A DNA stretch of 64,000 bases from Magnetococcales bacterium. GTDB lineage: Bacteria > Pseudomonadota > Magnetococcia > Magnetococcales > JADFZT01. The notes beneath the pieces are model-generated. The model made no database searches. It was not told where the DNA came from and was given only the letters and a program-made list of their open reading frames with translations. Position 1 is the first letter of the stretch. Every line of letters starts with the position of its first letter. The stretch spans positions 2,044-66,043 of the forward strand of contig JADFZT010000008.1 of the NCBI GenBank assembly GCA_015232395.1, given 5' to 3'. Position numbers and translations under genes: made by a program. This document shows positions 8,707 to 17,577 of the stretch, one piece after another.

Positions 8707-10239
8707 TCAAGCCAAAGATTTTTTATCGATCTTGCCGCTGCCGATCTTGGGAAGCGCCTCTCGAAAAACCATCTCTTTGGGCACCATATAGTTGGCCATT
8801 TTTTCCCGGCAAAAAGCCGCCAAATCCCGGGAAGTCACTTCCGAACCCGCCTCACGCACCACAAAAGCCTTGGGAACCATCCCCTTGCGCTGATCTTGCA
8901 CCCCAATGACCGCCACCTCCCGCACACCGGGATGAGATTGCAGCAATAGCTCCACCTCCAGAGGGAATACCTTGAGGCCAGCCACCTTGATCAAACCACT
9001 TTTTCTCTCTAAAAAATAGAAATAGCCCTCTTCATCCTGACGAACAATATCACCCGTCAAAAGCCAATCGTCCAGCACCGTCAACTCACGACCCCGATCA
9101 TAACCCGGAATCACACCCTCCCCCCGAAAAGCCAGCTCACCCGCCTCACCCACAGCCACATCCCGACCTTCATCATCCACAACCCGAACGTCATAATAAG
9201 GGCAGATCCGGCCCGCAGAACCATCGGTACGAAAGGCATCCAAACGATTGGCCACCGCAATACCAGTGGTTTCAGTAGAACCCCAAACCGACAGCAAAGG
9301 CACCCCAAAAGCCGCCATAAAGCGCTCAATGATATCCGGGCGGGTAAACATGCCACCACTCTCGGCAAACCGAAGCTTGCCCAGATCCAAATCAGCACAG
9401 TTGACCGCCAAGGAATCAAACATGGGCGCCAAACCCATCATGCAGGTGACCCCCTCGCTCTGGACCGTGCGGACAATGGTCTTGGGATTGATCTCCTGCA
9501 AAAATATCTGGGTGCCGCCAGTGTAAAGCGCCCGGGCAAAAAGCTCGTGGGGATGGGCAAAGGGCGCAAACATGCAAAGATGAACATCCCCCTCGGTCAT
9601 CTCCAGCACCTCTACCGCTGAACGGGTGTTCCAGTAGATATTGGCATGGGTGGCAAATGCCCCCTTGGGATCTCCGCTGGAGCCGGTGGTATAGTTGAGA
9701 TAGGCGATATCTTCCACCGCCACCGGAGGGATATCAATACCGGGATGGGGTTTGCTCGCCTCACCCCAGGCAGTCACCCCATCGCCAGCCTCACCGCCCA
9801 CCTGGATCAGCAAAGGGCTCCCATCCAGAGTATCCTTGGCCAGGTGCAAAAATTTTTCGTGCACCACCACCACCTTCGGCCCTATCCCCTGTAAAAACGA
9901 CACAACCTTCGGTTCTTTCAGGGAAAAATTGACCGGAACCGCCAACGCTCCAATCCGGGCAGCCGCCAGAAAGGCGATCACCAGTTCAGGCACTCGGGGC
10001 AAAAGCAGGCAGAGATAATCCCCAGCCCCCACTCCCGAAGAGAGCAGATGATCAGCCAGGCCATTGACCCGCTCCCAACTCTCTCCATAAGTCAAACGCT
10101 GAGCAGAATCAACCAGGAAAGGTTTGTCAGGATGGCGTTGCCGCTTTTCATCCAAGGCATCCAGCAGAGTCAAAACCCGATCGGGCATGGCCTGGGAAAG
10201 AGACGTATCGGCAGGTGATGTGGTGATGGGTCGGAGCAT
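8707..10239 (-). CDS. Acyl/aryl-AMP ligase (ANL superfamily)
   Basis: A class I adenylate-forming enzyme of about 510 residues. The phosphate-binding YTTGSSGDPKGA loop, GSTET adenine motif, LLTGDIV hinge and C-terminal KIGSGKIDKK with the catalytic lysine are all present. It activates a carboxylate as its adenylate, normally for CoA or carrier-protein transfer. The substrate is not predictable, though FAPFAHPHE and the overall length resemble benzoate/fatty acyl-CoA ligases. No carrier-protein gene is adjacent. The ATG at 10239 is preferred; a TTG at 10281 would add 14 residues and neither start has a clear ribosome site. Confidence 0.85.
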   Translation of the reverse strand: MLRPITTSPADTSLSQAMPDRVLTLLDALDEKRQRHPDKPFLVDSAQRLTYGESWERVNGLADHLLSSGVGAGDYLCLLLPRVPELVIAFLAAARIGALAVPVNFSLKEPKVVSFLQGIGPKVVVVHEKFLHLAKDTLDGSPLLIQVGGEAGDGVTAWGEASKPHPGIDIPPVAVEDIAYLNYTTGSSGDPKGAFATHANIYWNTRSAVEVLEMTEGDVHLCMFAPFAHPHELFARALYTGGTQIFLQEINPKTIVRTVQSEGVTCMMGLAPMFDSLAVNCADLDLGKLRFAESGGMFTRPDIIERFMAAFGVPLLSVWGSTETTGIAVANRLDAFRTDGSAGRICPYYDVRVVDDEGRDVAVGEAGELAFRGEGVIPGYDRGRELTVLDDWLLTGDIVRQDEEGYFYFLERKSGLIKVAGLKVFPLEVELLLQSHPGVREVAVIGVQDQRKGMVPKAFVVREAGSEVTSRDLAAFCREKMANYMVPKEMVFREALPKIGSGKIDKKSLA

Positions 10240-10607
10240 GGCAAAGATGCGCTTAAATGGTTGTACCGCCAATGATTGCAACAGATGCCGGAACGGATGA
10301 ACCGGAAGGCACCGGTGTGCGCCGATATAGACTGCTCTTGAAGGGGAAAAATTCAGCGGAATCTTAGTGGTGTGAAGCAGGCACCGAAGGAGATGGGCTC
10401 TTTTTTTTCGTTGGAACCGGTTTCCCTGGGATTTTCTTTAGGATTTGCACCCTCGGCAGCCCTTTGTACCCGTGAGGACTTTGCCATTCTGAGGATGCTT
10501 AATGCTCCAGGGAGCTGTGCTGCCTCCTGTTTTTCCGTGGCAGCCCTCTCACCAAGATCCATCCCTGAAAGCCACCCCCCCTGGGAGAGTTTCAGGTACC
10601 CTGCTTT
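10240..10607. other. Intergenic region, no supported gene
   Basis: This gap of about 370 bp lies between the sugar transferase end and the ligase start. Open frames on both strands are short and lack family resemblance or ribosome sites. It presumably carries the ligase promoter on the - strand; no specific motif could be assigned. Confidence 0.4.
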
Positions 10608-11258
10608 TCAGCGTGCTCCTCTTCGGCCTATAACGGCACCGATTGTGAGGAAAAGAATTTTGATATCCAACGCAATAGACCAGTGACGGACATATTCGGT
10701 GTCATATTTGACCCAGTCGCTGAACTTGTCGGAATCCCTGGCTTGTATCTGCCACAGGCCGGTGAGTCCGGGCTTGACCGACAGCCGTGTCTGCTTCCAG
10801 GTGGGATGACCCTCCATCTGCTCATCTGGCAGGGGGCGTGGTCCCACCAGAGACATTTCCCCACGCAGAACGTTGATCAACTGGGGGAGTTCGTCCAGGC
10901 TCCAGCCCCGCAAAAATCCCCCCACACCCGTGATTCTGGGGTCATCGGTGCACTTGAACATGGGGCCGTCCACCTCATTTTCGACATCCTTCTGCATGGC
11001 GCTGGCGTTGGGCACCATGGTACGAAATTTCATCATCGGGAATCCAACCCCGTTGAGTCCCTGCCGAATTTCAGAGTAGAAAATCGGTCCCCGGGAACCC
11101 AGTTTGACGGCCAGGGCAATGCATAACATAAAAGGCGACAGTAAAATCAACAGGGTCAGACTGCCAAAAAAGTCCATCAGACTTTTGGATAGGGCGACCC
11201 CTGAAATATCCACATTACCCTGCGCACTACCGACGGAATTCATGGTTTCCGGCTGCAT
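10608..11258 (-). CDS. Bacterial sugar transferase (initiating phosphoglycosyltransferase)
   Basis: A 216-residue monotopic phosphoglycosyltransferase of the WcaJ/EpsL/PglC type. It has one N-terminal membrane helix (LTLLILLSPFMLCIALAVKL) and the hallmark catalytic segments MMKFRTM, SLDELPQL and LVGPRPLP. It moves sugar-1-phosphate onto undecaprenyl phosphate to start exopolysaccharide or O-glycan assembly. I place the start at the ATG with AAAGAGGAACGAC just upstream; a start at 11303 would add 15 residues. No other exopolysaccharide assembly genes follow, so it may serve a glycan locus elsewhere, together with the glycosyltransferase at 5820-6872. Confidence 0.87.
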   Translation of the reverse strand: MQPETMNSVGSAQGNVDISGVALSKSLMDFFGSLTLLILLSPFMLCIALAVKLGSRGPIFYSEIRQGLNGVGFPMMKFRTMVPNASAMQKDVENEVDGPMFKCTDDPRITGVGGFLRGWSLDELPQLINVLRGEMSLVGPRPLPDEQMEGHPTWKQTRLSVKPGLTGLWQIQARDSDKFSDWVKYDTEYVRHWSIALDIKILFLTIGAVIGRRGAR

Positions 11259-11504
11259 GTCGTTCCTCTTTGGTGGCGTTTGGTCGGGGTGGAATGTGCT
11301 CAATTGGAATCGTAGCCCAAGAAGTGGAATGGACCGATTTCCAGACCTCTAATGCCCACGAATGGTAGCAGACCAGCACCGTTATTGTCAATATGGCCCC
11401 CTCCCATATTCCTCTCCTGCCTCCATAAAAAAAACCAATCTCAAGCCCCCTTCCATCAGGAGGTATCGGATTGGCTTTTGGGAAACACAGGGCACCCTGT
11501 TAAG

Positions 11505-11526
11505 CGGAAAAAAACAGTTTTTTCCG
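11505..11526. terminator. AT-rich hairpin downstream of ffh
   Basis: CGGAAAAAA and TTTTTTCCG form a perfect 9-bp inverted repeat. A second small perfect stem, ACAGGG/CCCTGT, lies just to its left at about 11488-11501. They lie about 180 bp beyond the ffh stop in a 400-bp gene-free gap. One may end the ffh transcript, but neither has a classic GC stem plus U-tract. Confidence 0.3.
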
Positions 11527-11704
11527 ACAGATGATCGATTGATCCGGATTAACCGTTCGATCACCATCCAACCAGAAGATGCACCCCTCTCAGGCACATC
11601 CTCCTTCCCCGCCTCACGCCGCACCGAAAGGATCAACCAGACCCGTTTCAAAATACAAAACTGTGCTAAACCTTTCAGACAAACCCGGCAGACGAAGGTT
11701 CCGT

Positions 11705-13132
11705 TCAGAACAAACCACCCCCCCCGGGAGGCATACCCGGCATACCCGGGGGCAACCCTCCCCCACCCCCCATCCCGGGCGGCATTCCCCCACCCCCCAT
11801 ACCGGGAATCCCACCCCGCATAAACCCCTTCTTACCCAATTTACCCAGGCGCTTCATCATTTTTTGAGTCTGGGCGAATTGCTTCAACAGGCGATTGACC
11901 TCTTGAACCGAGGTGCCGGATCCCTTGGCAATGCGCTTTTTGCGGGAAGCGTTGATAATTTGGTGTTTGTTCCGCTCCTTGCGGGTCATGGAGAGAATGA
12001 TCGCCTCCACCCGTTTCATGTGGCCCTCATCCATCTCCATGGATTTGCCCTTCATCGCCTGCTTCATACCGGGAATCATGCCCATGAGGCTTTGCAGGGA
12101 ACCCATTTTTTTGATCTGCTGCATCTGGCCGAGAAAATCTTCCAGGGTAAAATCGGCCTTCTGAATTTTTTTCTGGAGCTTGACGGTCTCCTCGATATCC
12201 ACCTTTTCCATGGCGGTCTCGACCAGGGAGAGCACATCCCCCATGCCGAGAATTCGAGAGGCAACCCGGTCGGGATGGAACGCTTCCAGGCCATCCAGGG
12301 TTTCGCCGGTTCCCATAAACTTGATGGGTTTGCCGGTCACCTCACGAATGGAAAGCGCCGCCCCCCCCCGGGCGTCACCATCGGTCTTGGTGAGCACAAC
12401 CCCGGTGACTCCCAACTGCTCGTTAAAACTTTTTGCGACCGTGACCGCATCCTGACCGGTCATGGAGTCAGCCACCAGCAACACTTCCACCGGATTGACC
12501 AACGCCTTGACGTCCGCCAGCTCCAACATCAACTCTTCATCGATGTGCAACCGACCTGCCGTATCGAGAAACAGAACATCCGCCCCCTGGTTGCGGGCGC
12601 TCTGCAGGGCGCGCTCGGCAATGGCACGAGGATCTTCGTTGGCTTGGGTGGCGACCACATCAACCCCGGCCTGTTCACCCACCACCCGCAGCTGATCCAT
12701 CGCCGCCGGACGATAGACATCCAGGGAGGCGAGCAGGCTTTTTTTGCCCTCCTTGGCCAACAAAAATTTCGCAAGCTTGGCGGTCGTCGTGGTTTTACCC
12801 GAACCCTGCAACCCCACCATCATCACCACAGCCGGAGGCTGCACCGCCAGATTCAGCTGCTCGTTGGCACTCCCCATCAGGTGAACCAACTGGTCGTGGA
12901 CCACCTTGATCACCTGCTGACCCGGAGTGAGGGAGCCCATCACCTCCTGCCCCACCGCCTTTTCCCGGACCCGATCGATAAACCCCTTGACCACATCAAA
13001 GTGGACGTCCGCTTCCAGGAGGGCAACCCGCACCTCCCGCAGGGCTTCTTTAATATTTTTTTCGTTGAGCGCTCCCCGGCCCCGAAGCTTTTTGAAGACG
13101 CTTTCAAAACGATCGGACAGATTATCAAACAT
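11705..13132 (-). CDS. ffh: Signal recognition particle protein Ffh
   Basis: The SRP54-type GTPase of 475 residues that delivers nascent membrane proteins to FtsY at the Sec translocon. It has the helical N domain, a G domain with P-loop GLQGSGKTT (107-115), DTAGRLH and TKTDGDARGG, and a methionine-rich M domain (about 325-435) for signal peptides and 4.5S RNA. The C-terminus is an unusually long Gly/Pro/Met repeat tail after GKLGKKGFMRGG. GAGGAG precedes the ATG. No rpsP-rimM-trmD neighbours are present, unlike many proteobacteria. Confidence 0.97.
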   Translation of the reverse strand: MFDNLSDRFESVFKKLRGRGALNEKNIKEALREVRVALLEADVHFDVVKGFIDRVREKAVGQEVMGSLTPGQQVIKVVHDQLVHLMGSANEQLNLAVQPPAVVMMVGLQGSGKTTTTAKLAKFLLAKEGKKSLLASLDVYRPAAMDQLRVVGEQAGVDVVATQANEDPRAIAERALQSARNQGADVLFLDTAGRLHIDEELMLELADVKALVNPVEVLLVADSMTGQDAVTVAKSFNEQLGVTGVVLTKTDGDARGGAALSIREVTGKPIKFMGTGETLDGLEAFHPDRVASRILGMGDVLSLVETAMEKVDIEETVKLQKKIQKADFTLEDFLGQMQQIKKMGSLQSLMGMIPGMKQAMKGKSMEMDEGHMKRVEAIILSMTRKERNKHQIINASRKKRIAKGSGTSVQEVNRLLKQFAQTQKMMKRLGKLGKKGFMRGGIPGMGGGGMPPGMGGGGGLPPGMPGMPPGGGGLF

Positions 13133-13260
13133 GCCAGTCAGCTCCTCTCAAGGCTTTGCAGCCACGAATAGATCAACGATCCTTCTGCTTTCTGCCGCAC
13201 CCAATACAATAAAATCGGCTGCCAAATTTTCAGCAGATGCAACACTCCCAACAGCCATCC

Positions 13261-14253
13261 TTACCGGCTTTTTTCACCCTGCACCACCGGCAAGTTACGC
13301 ATCCCCCACTCCATCATGGAACCATCATAGAGGCGAACATCCTTAAAGCCCAGGTGACGCAGCAGCGCCCAACTCTGTGCAGCCCGATGGCCCGTGAGGC
13401 AATAGACAATGATGGGGATCTCCAAATCCTTGGCCCCTAATTCGGCATAGCGGGCCAAAAGCTCCTCCCGGCTTCTCAGCAGTGGCGTGCGTGGGGCCAC
13501 CAACGTTTCGGTCCAATCCAGGTGTACCGCTCCGGGGATGTGACCCCGAGGGGGCTTCAGAGTCATCCCCACATACTCCTTCTGGGTCCGGGTATCGATC
13601 ACCAGGGTCTCCCCCTGTTTTTCCGAAAGGGCCTGCAACTCCTGCCAATCCACCTCCCAGCGGGTATCGGGGTTGGCCTGAAATTCGGTCGGTTGCAACC
13701 TTGGGTTATGGTGTTCCTGGGGTCTATCCGCCTGTAGCCACCCCCCGAGCCCACCATCGAGAATCGCCCCCTTGTGGTGCCCCATGCTGGCCAGGGTCCA
13801 GATCAGGCGGGCGGCATCGGTCCCCCCTCCCAGATCATAAGCCACCACCCGGGTATCCGGGCCGATCCCCATATTACCAAAAACCCGGGCCAGATGGTCT
13901 CTATCCGCCCGCATCCCTGACACCCCCTCCCGGATGCCCAAAATCTCCTTGTAGGGAAAGAGAGGGGCTCCTGGAATATGAAAGCGGTGGTAGTAGAGAT
14001 CTCCTCCCACCTGAAAAACCTTAAGATCCGGTTCGTCGATATGTTGGGCCAACCAGTCGGCATCGACAAAAACCCCCGGAAATCCGGAATCGGTGGCAGC
14101 GTGGGCATCGGTGGAAGAGAGAGACATGATCAGTACCAGTATAAGAGTGAACGCAGTGGGGAGTACCACCCCTGCCAGGGAGAGAGCACTCCATCGTATC
14201 TGCCGGGAAAACCGGATAGCCGGTTGGAATATCAGAAAAAACAAACGCAACAC
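13261..14253 (-). CDS. Exported tandem-rhodanese sulfurtransferase
   Basis: A 330-residue thiosulfate/3-mercaptopyruvate sulfurtransferase type protein. A signal-like hydrophobic segment (about 21-46) ends in TDAHA-A, suggesting export to the periplasm. Two rhodanese domains follow. The C-terminal one carries the active-site loop CLTGHR (Cys285), and the N-terminal one has Asp at the equivalent position (VVAYDLGGG), as usual for the inactive domain. The start is a GTG with a weak ribosome site. It stands alone between ffh and an inverted-repeat element. Sulfur-donor specificity cannot be told from sequence. Confidence 0.85.
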   Translation of the reverse strand: MLRLFFLIFQPAIRFSRQIRWSALSLAGVVLPTAFTLILVLIMSLSSTDAHAATDSGFPGVFVDADWLAQHIDEPDLKVFQVGGDLYYHRFHIPGAPLFPYKEILGIREGVSGMRADRDHLARVFGNMGIGPDTRVVAYDLGGGTDAARLIWTLASMGHHKGAILDGGLGGWLQADRPQEHHNPRLQPTEFQANPDTRWEVDWQELQALSEKQGETLVIDTRTQKEYVGMTLKPPRGHIPGAVHLDWTETLVAPRTPLLRSREELLARYAELGAKDLEIPIIVYCLTGHRAAQSWALLRHLGFKDVRLYDGSMMEWGMRNLPVVQGEKSR

Positions 14254-14320
14254 TGGAAGGCTTTCAAAATGACCAAGAAAATCGGCAAGGGAGTGGCGAG
14301 ATCACCTGGCCCGGGGAAGA

Positions 14321-14563
14321 TATAGCAACTCCAATCCAGAATTGGACATATGCCGCTGTACTTTTTCTGTCATTCCCGCGAATGCGGGAATCCAGAGTGT
14401 CTGGCACAAACCTTTCCAAATCTTGCTTCACTTTCAGCAAAACACCGGCCTTTCTTGAAGATTTGGTTATTCCTTGAGGGCAATCATCAGCTCCCTGGAT
14501 CCCCGCCTTCGCGGGGATGACGAGTCAGGGAAGAGTGTCCAATTTTGAGGTAGAACTGCTATA
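14321..14563. mobile_element. MITE-like element with nested inverted repeats
   Basis: A 243-bp non-coding element. Its outer ends are imperfect 28-bp inverted repeats, TATAGCA...CAGAATTGGACA on the left and TGTCCAATTTTG...TGCTATA on the right. They suggest a TA target duplication as in IS630/mariner-type elements. Nested inside are two hairpins facing each other: ATTCCCGC/GCGGGAAT at about 14372-14391 and ATCCCCGC/GCGGGGAT at about 14499-14518. The hairpins belong to a REP-like sequence class widespread in proteobacteria. No transposase is present, so it would need one supplied in trans. Confidence 0.7.
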
Positions 14564-14611
14564 AAATGCCAAAACGGCCCCCTTCCCAGGGAAGTTCTGG
14601 TAAAAGAGTCA

Positions 14612-15187
14612 TCAAACCACTAAAACCCCTTCCTGTTCAAGCATGGTCGTCAACGCCATCAACGGCAGCCCCAAAATGGCTGTGGGATCCTCTCCTTCCA
14701 TGCGTTGAAAAAGGGCAATCCCCAACCCTTCCGCATGAAAACTGCCCGCTGAAGCGTAGGGCTCATCCCGCTGAAGATATCTGTCGATCTGCTCCGGGCT
14801 CAATTCCCGAAAATAGACCGCCGAAGAGACCACCCGCCCCTGCATCCGCTCCCGGGCCGGATTATACACAGCAAGACCGGTCAAAAAATCCAATCTTTTG
14901 CCGCTGGATCTCAGCAGCTGCTCTTTGGCCCGGGCATGATTTCCCGGCTTGCCCACTACCTCTCCAGCCAACACCGCCACCTGATCGGAACCGATGATGA
15001 GGGCATTGGGATGATCAACTCCTCGGGAGCGGGCCTTGGATTCAGCCAGGCGTAAAGCCAAATCCCGGGGGGCCTCACCGGGGAGAGGAGTCTCGTCGGT
15101 GTGGGGGACAAGAGGGGTAAAAGAGAGCCCCAGCCGCTCCAAAAGCTGTCGACGGATTCGGGAGGTGGAGGCCAGTATCAGTTCCAT
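14612..15187 (-). CDS. maf: Maf family nucleotide pyrophosphatase
   Basis: A 191-residue Maf/YceF-like enzyme that hydrolyses non-canonical or methylated nucleoside triphosphates to monophosphates. The signature ASTSRIRRQLLERLG is at the N-terminus, with LIIGSDQV (catalytic Asp near 69) and SYFR-like and AGSFHAEGLG segments following. The SFHAEG motif and length suit the m7GTP-acting YceF subgroup better than the dTTP/UTP subgroup, but I would not insist on it. The start ATG lacks a strong ribosome site. Confidence 0.9.
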   Translation of the reverse strand: MELILASTSRIRRQLLERLGLSFTPLVPHTDETPLPGEAPRDLALRLAESKARSRGVDHPNALIIGSDQVAVLAGEVVGKPGNHARAKEQLLRSSGKRLDFLTGLAVYNPARERMQGRVVSSAVYFRELSPEQIDRYLQRDEPYASAGSFHAEGLGIALFQRMEGEDPTAILGLPLMALTTMLEQEGVLVV

Positions 15188-15544
15188 GGTGAGGATGGTG
15201 AGGTCGGTTTCAAGACAATTTTTCTGATTGAATGAGGGGGGTTCCCCAATCCCGACATCACCAAAGGGGTGTCGAGAGATTTTATGAATAGAATCTATGG
15301 GGGAATTTAGACGGTTTGGCCTGCAAAGGTCAAAGGGGATCCTGCGTCAACCTGAAACAGGAGGGACGGTGGTTTCAACAACCAGAAAGGGCTGTTCGGT
15401 GGAAGAGTACAAAACAGGCAGAATCAGCTATCAGCCACTGACTCAGACTTTAAGGAAACAGGATAAGGAAGGCGGCTGCCTTAAAACAAGCTCAGAAAAG
15501 GCCGTTGCCATCCATCTCGATAGATCAAGCCATAAGCTGGAAGA
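15188..15544. other. Intergenic region, no supported gene
   Basis: This 357-bp gap lies between maf and the downstream-domain protein. One + strand frame (92 codons) opens here, but it runs into the real - strand gene and shows no family resemblance. I see no clear terminator. Confidence 0.4.
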
Positions 15545-16126
15545 TCAGCCACCCAAGCGCAGATGGGTTACCTGAGCCTGCACTTTTCCCGCCCAGGATG
15601 AGGGGACCAGATCGGTGCTGACCTTGAAGGGCCGATTTTTGGTTGGGGGCAGAGGATCCACCCTATCGCCAAAAATAGTTCCGACAGCCAGTGGGTTGAC
15701 CACCCGCTGAAACAGCTGTTTGCCCTCGTGGTCGAGAAATTTGACCTCGATGTGGATGTCGGTCACCGATGTGCTGCTTTGATTGCTGAGGCTGGCCAAA
15801 ACCACCCGATTGTTGGTTTTGTTGCGAGCTACCCGCAGATTGTTCACGGTAATGGCATCCAGCTCGGCTGGAGAGAGGGCTGTTTGCAGTTCTGCCTGAG
15901 TCTGAACGACTGCTTCAAGCTCTGCCTGAGGGGGTGCGGCTACCTGCTGGGAGGCGACTGGCTGATTGGAGGTAGCGGCCTCTACCGAATCCACGCCCAC
16001 CAAGCCCAGGGCTGAAAAAGCTGCCAGAAGGCCTGCCAGAGAGAAGACAATACCGGCAAAAGCAATCACGATCGTTTTTTGATCAAAGCCCTTTTGAAAA
16101 ATCCACCGGGCTGAAGTTTGTTTCAT
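15545..16126 (-). CDS. Membrane-anchored protein with FGDR-type C-terminal domain
   Basis: I do not recognise this 193-residue protein by name. It has one N-terminal membrane helix (about 18-42), a Gln/Ala-rich linker to about 85, and a small beta-rich domain with NNRVVLASLSNQSSTSVTD and FGDRVDPLPP. The domain resembles FxLYD/DUF3426-like extracytoplasmic folds. Its ending, with FGDRV[D]PL and WAGKVQAQVTHLRLG, matches the next gene (FGDRINPL, WSGQVAVKVISYRLG), so the two are tandem paralogues. AAGGAGAT lies about 10 bp before the ATG. Confidence 0.6.
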   Translation of the reverse strand: MKQTSARWIFQKGFDQKTIVIAFAGIVFSLAGLLAAFSALGLVGVDSVEAATSNQPVASQQVAAPPQAELEAVVQTQAELQTALSPAELDAITVNNLRVARNKTNNRVVLASLSNQSSTSVTDIHIEVKFLDHEGKQLFQRVVNPLAVGTIFGDRVDPLPPTKNRPFKVSTDLVPSSWAGKVQAQVTHLRLGG

Positions 16127-16290
16127 AGTCTTTTATCTCCTTCCGGATGACTCCCGCATTTACTTCACGCAATCGTCGGGGAAAGAGCATAACAATTTTC
16201 CACTTTAATTCACATCAAAATCGACCAACCGGATTGTAACTGTTCCTATCAATTGTAACTTATAGCCTCATTCATTATACTTTTGCATGC

Positions 16291-17073
16291 TTATTGGGCC
16301 GAATAGATCATCTCTCCCTCGCCCAACCGATAGCTGATGACTTTCACCGCCACCTGTCCACTCCACAGAGGCGAAACATCATCCACCTTCACTCCGAAAC
16401 GCCGAATATTTCCATCCCGCAAAGGATTGATCCGATCCCCAAACACCCCGCCGGAAACCACCAGAGGATTGATCTCTTTCGTGACCAGAGGCACATTTTT
16501 GGAATTGACAAAGTAGATCGCCAGCTTGGCATCGGTGAGCTTTTCCCCACTGTTGTTGAGCACCTTGCCCACCAGCCGCTTATGCCCCAAAAGCCCCGTC
16601 CCGATGCGAAAATCCCCCACCACCACGGGTGCTGTCGGATCGGCCACATAGCTCAGCCACTCATGATCATCAGAGGAAAGTTCTTGATCTTCAACCTCCT
16701 CCCCTTGTGTGCCGGCGGCTTCTTTACGCGCCTTTTCCCACTCTTGCTGGGAGCTGTCTTCTGCCTGAGTTTCTTCCTCACTCTGTCGCTTGCTGGCCAG
16801 CTGCTCTTCCAGGGCCATGCGACGGCGCAGCATATCGGCCTGGGCTTCCTCTTTGCTCTTGCGCACCTCCCGCTGGGTACGGCCATCCTCACCCCGTGAG
16901 GCACTGGAACCTATGGAGCCCTTCTGTTCGATACTGGCATTGTCATCCCCATTTTTGGTGGGATCCTCCCAAAAAAACACCAGAAGGGCGACCACCAACA
17001 GGAATCCCACCAAAAACATTATCGCCTGTTTACGGGTTTTGGCTTCCGTTTCTTCATGATGATCTTGAGCCAA
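16291..17073 (-). CDS. Membrane-anchored coiled-coil protein, paralogue of preceding gene
   Basis: A protein of about 260 residues: an N-terminal membrane helix (IMFLVGFLLVVALLVFF), a long charged Glu/Lys/Arg/Gln coiled region of about 100 residues, and the same C-terminal domain as the neighbour (VGKVLNNSGEKLTDAKLAIYFVN and FGDRINPL). I choose the TTG at 17073 because AAGGAGA sits 6 bp before it; an upstream start would add 12 residues. The function is unknown. The shape suggests a periplasmic or envelope protein held to the membrane by its helix, with a stalk and a small binding domain. Confidence 0.6.
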   Translation of the reverse strand: MAQDHHEETEAKTRKQAIMFLVGFLLVVALLVFFWEDPTKNGDDNASIEQKGSIGSSASRGEDGRTQREVRKSKEEAQADMLRRRMALEEQLASKRQSEEETQAEDSSQQEWEKARKEAAGTQGEEVEDQELSSDDHEWLSYVADPTAPVVVGDFRIGTGLLGHKRLVGKVLNNSGEKLTDAKLAIYFVNSKNVPLVTKEINPLVVSGGVFGDRINPLRDGNIRRFGVKVDDVSPLWSGQVAVKVISYRLGEGEMIYSAQ

Positions 17074-17577
17074 TGGCGTCTCCTTCCAAAAAAACAAAAA
17101 TCCCGTCACATCTCGGGAGCCGTTTTTGATCGTTATCGCTGTTGGGCTAACAGCAGAATCCCATTTCTAAAGGTAGGCACTTAACCTCCGGGACCGCATA
17201 TATCATACCAAAACTAAAAATGCCGTTTCAGCTACTTATTGTTAATGAGTTGTGAATACAGAACAAAAAAAACACTTTCGGTCGGATTTTTTCCGCCCAT
17301 AGACCAAAAAGGGGGAAAATTTTGCCGGGTATGGGAAGAGAGTGCCGGGCAACTTTGGCTATCGATCCTGCTTGGACGACCCCCCTTCCGCTTTTTTTGA
17401 ACAACAAACAAAGCCGTGGCTGATGGCCCTCCCCCGAAAGCCACCCACCCCTGAATTGTGAATAAAGACCTCGCCAGATCAAGGCCATAAAAAAACTGGG
17501 AGGAAGCATTCCCCATCCCCCCGCTTGATTTTGGGCCGTTTAAATCAAACCTGCGCAAAAAACAAATCTGACTCAGA
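17074..17577. other. Intergenic region, no supported gene
   Basis: About 500 bp downstream of purL and upstream of the coiled-coil protein. Two overlapping - strand frames of about 100 codons exist, but they have Ser/Arg-rich noise-like composition and no similarity to known families. The AT-rich right-hand part of 17150-17260 is a plausible promoter for the coiled-coil gene. Confidence 0.4.

Noticed and set aside
11579-13171. A 530-codon + strand frame across ffh
   Set aside because: Shadow of ffh; composition is His/Gln-rich noise and the real gene on the other strand is certain.
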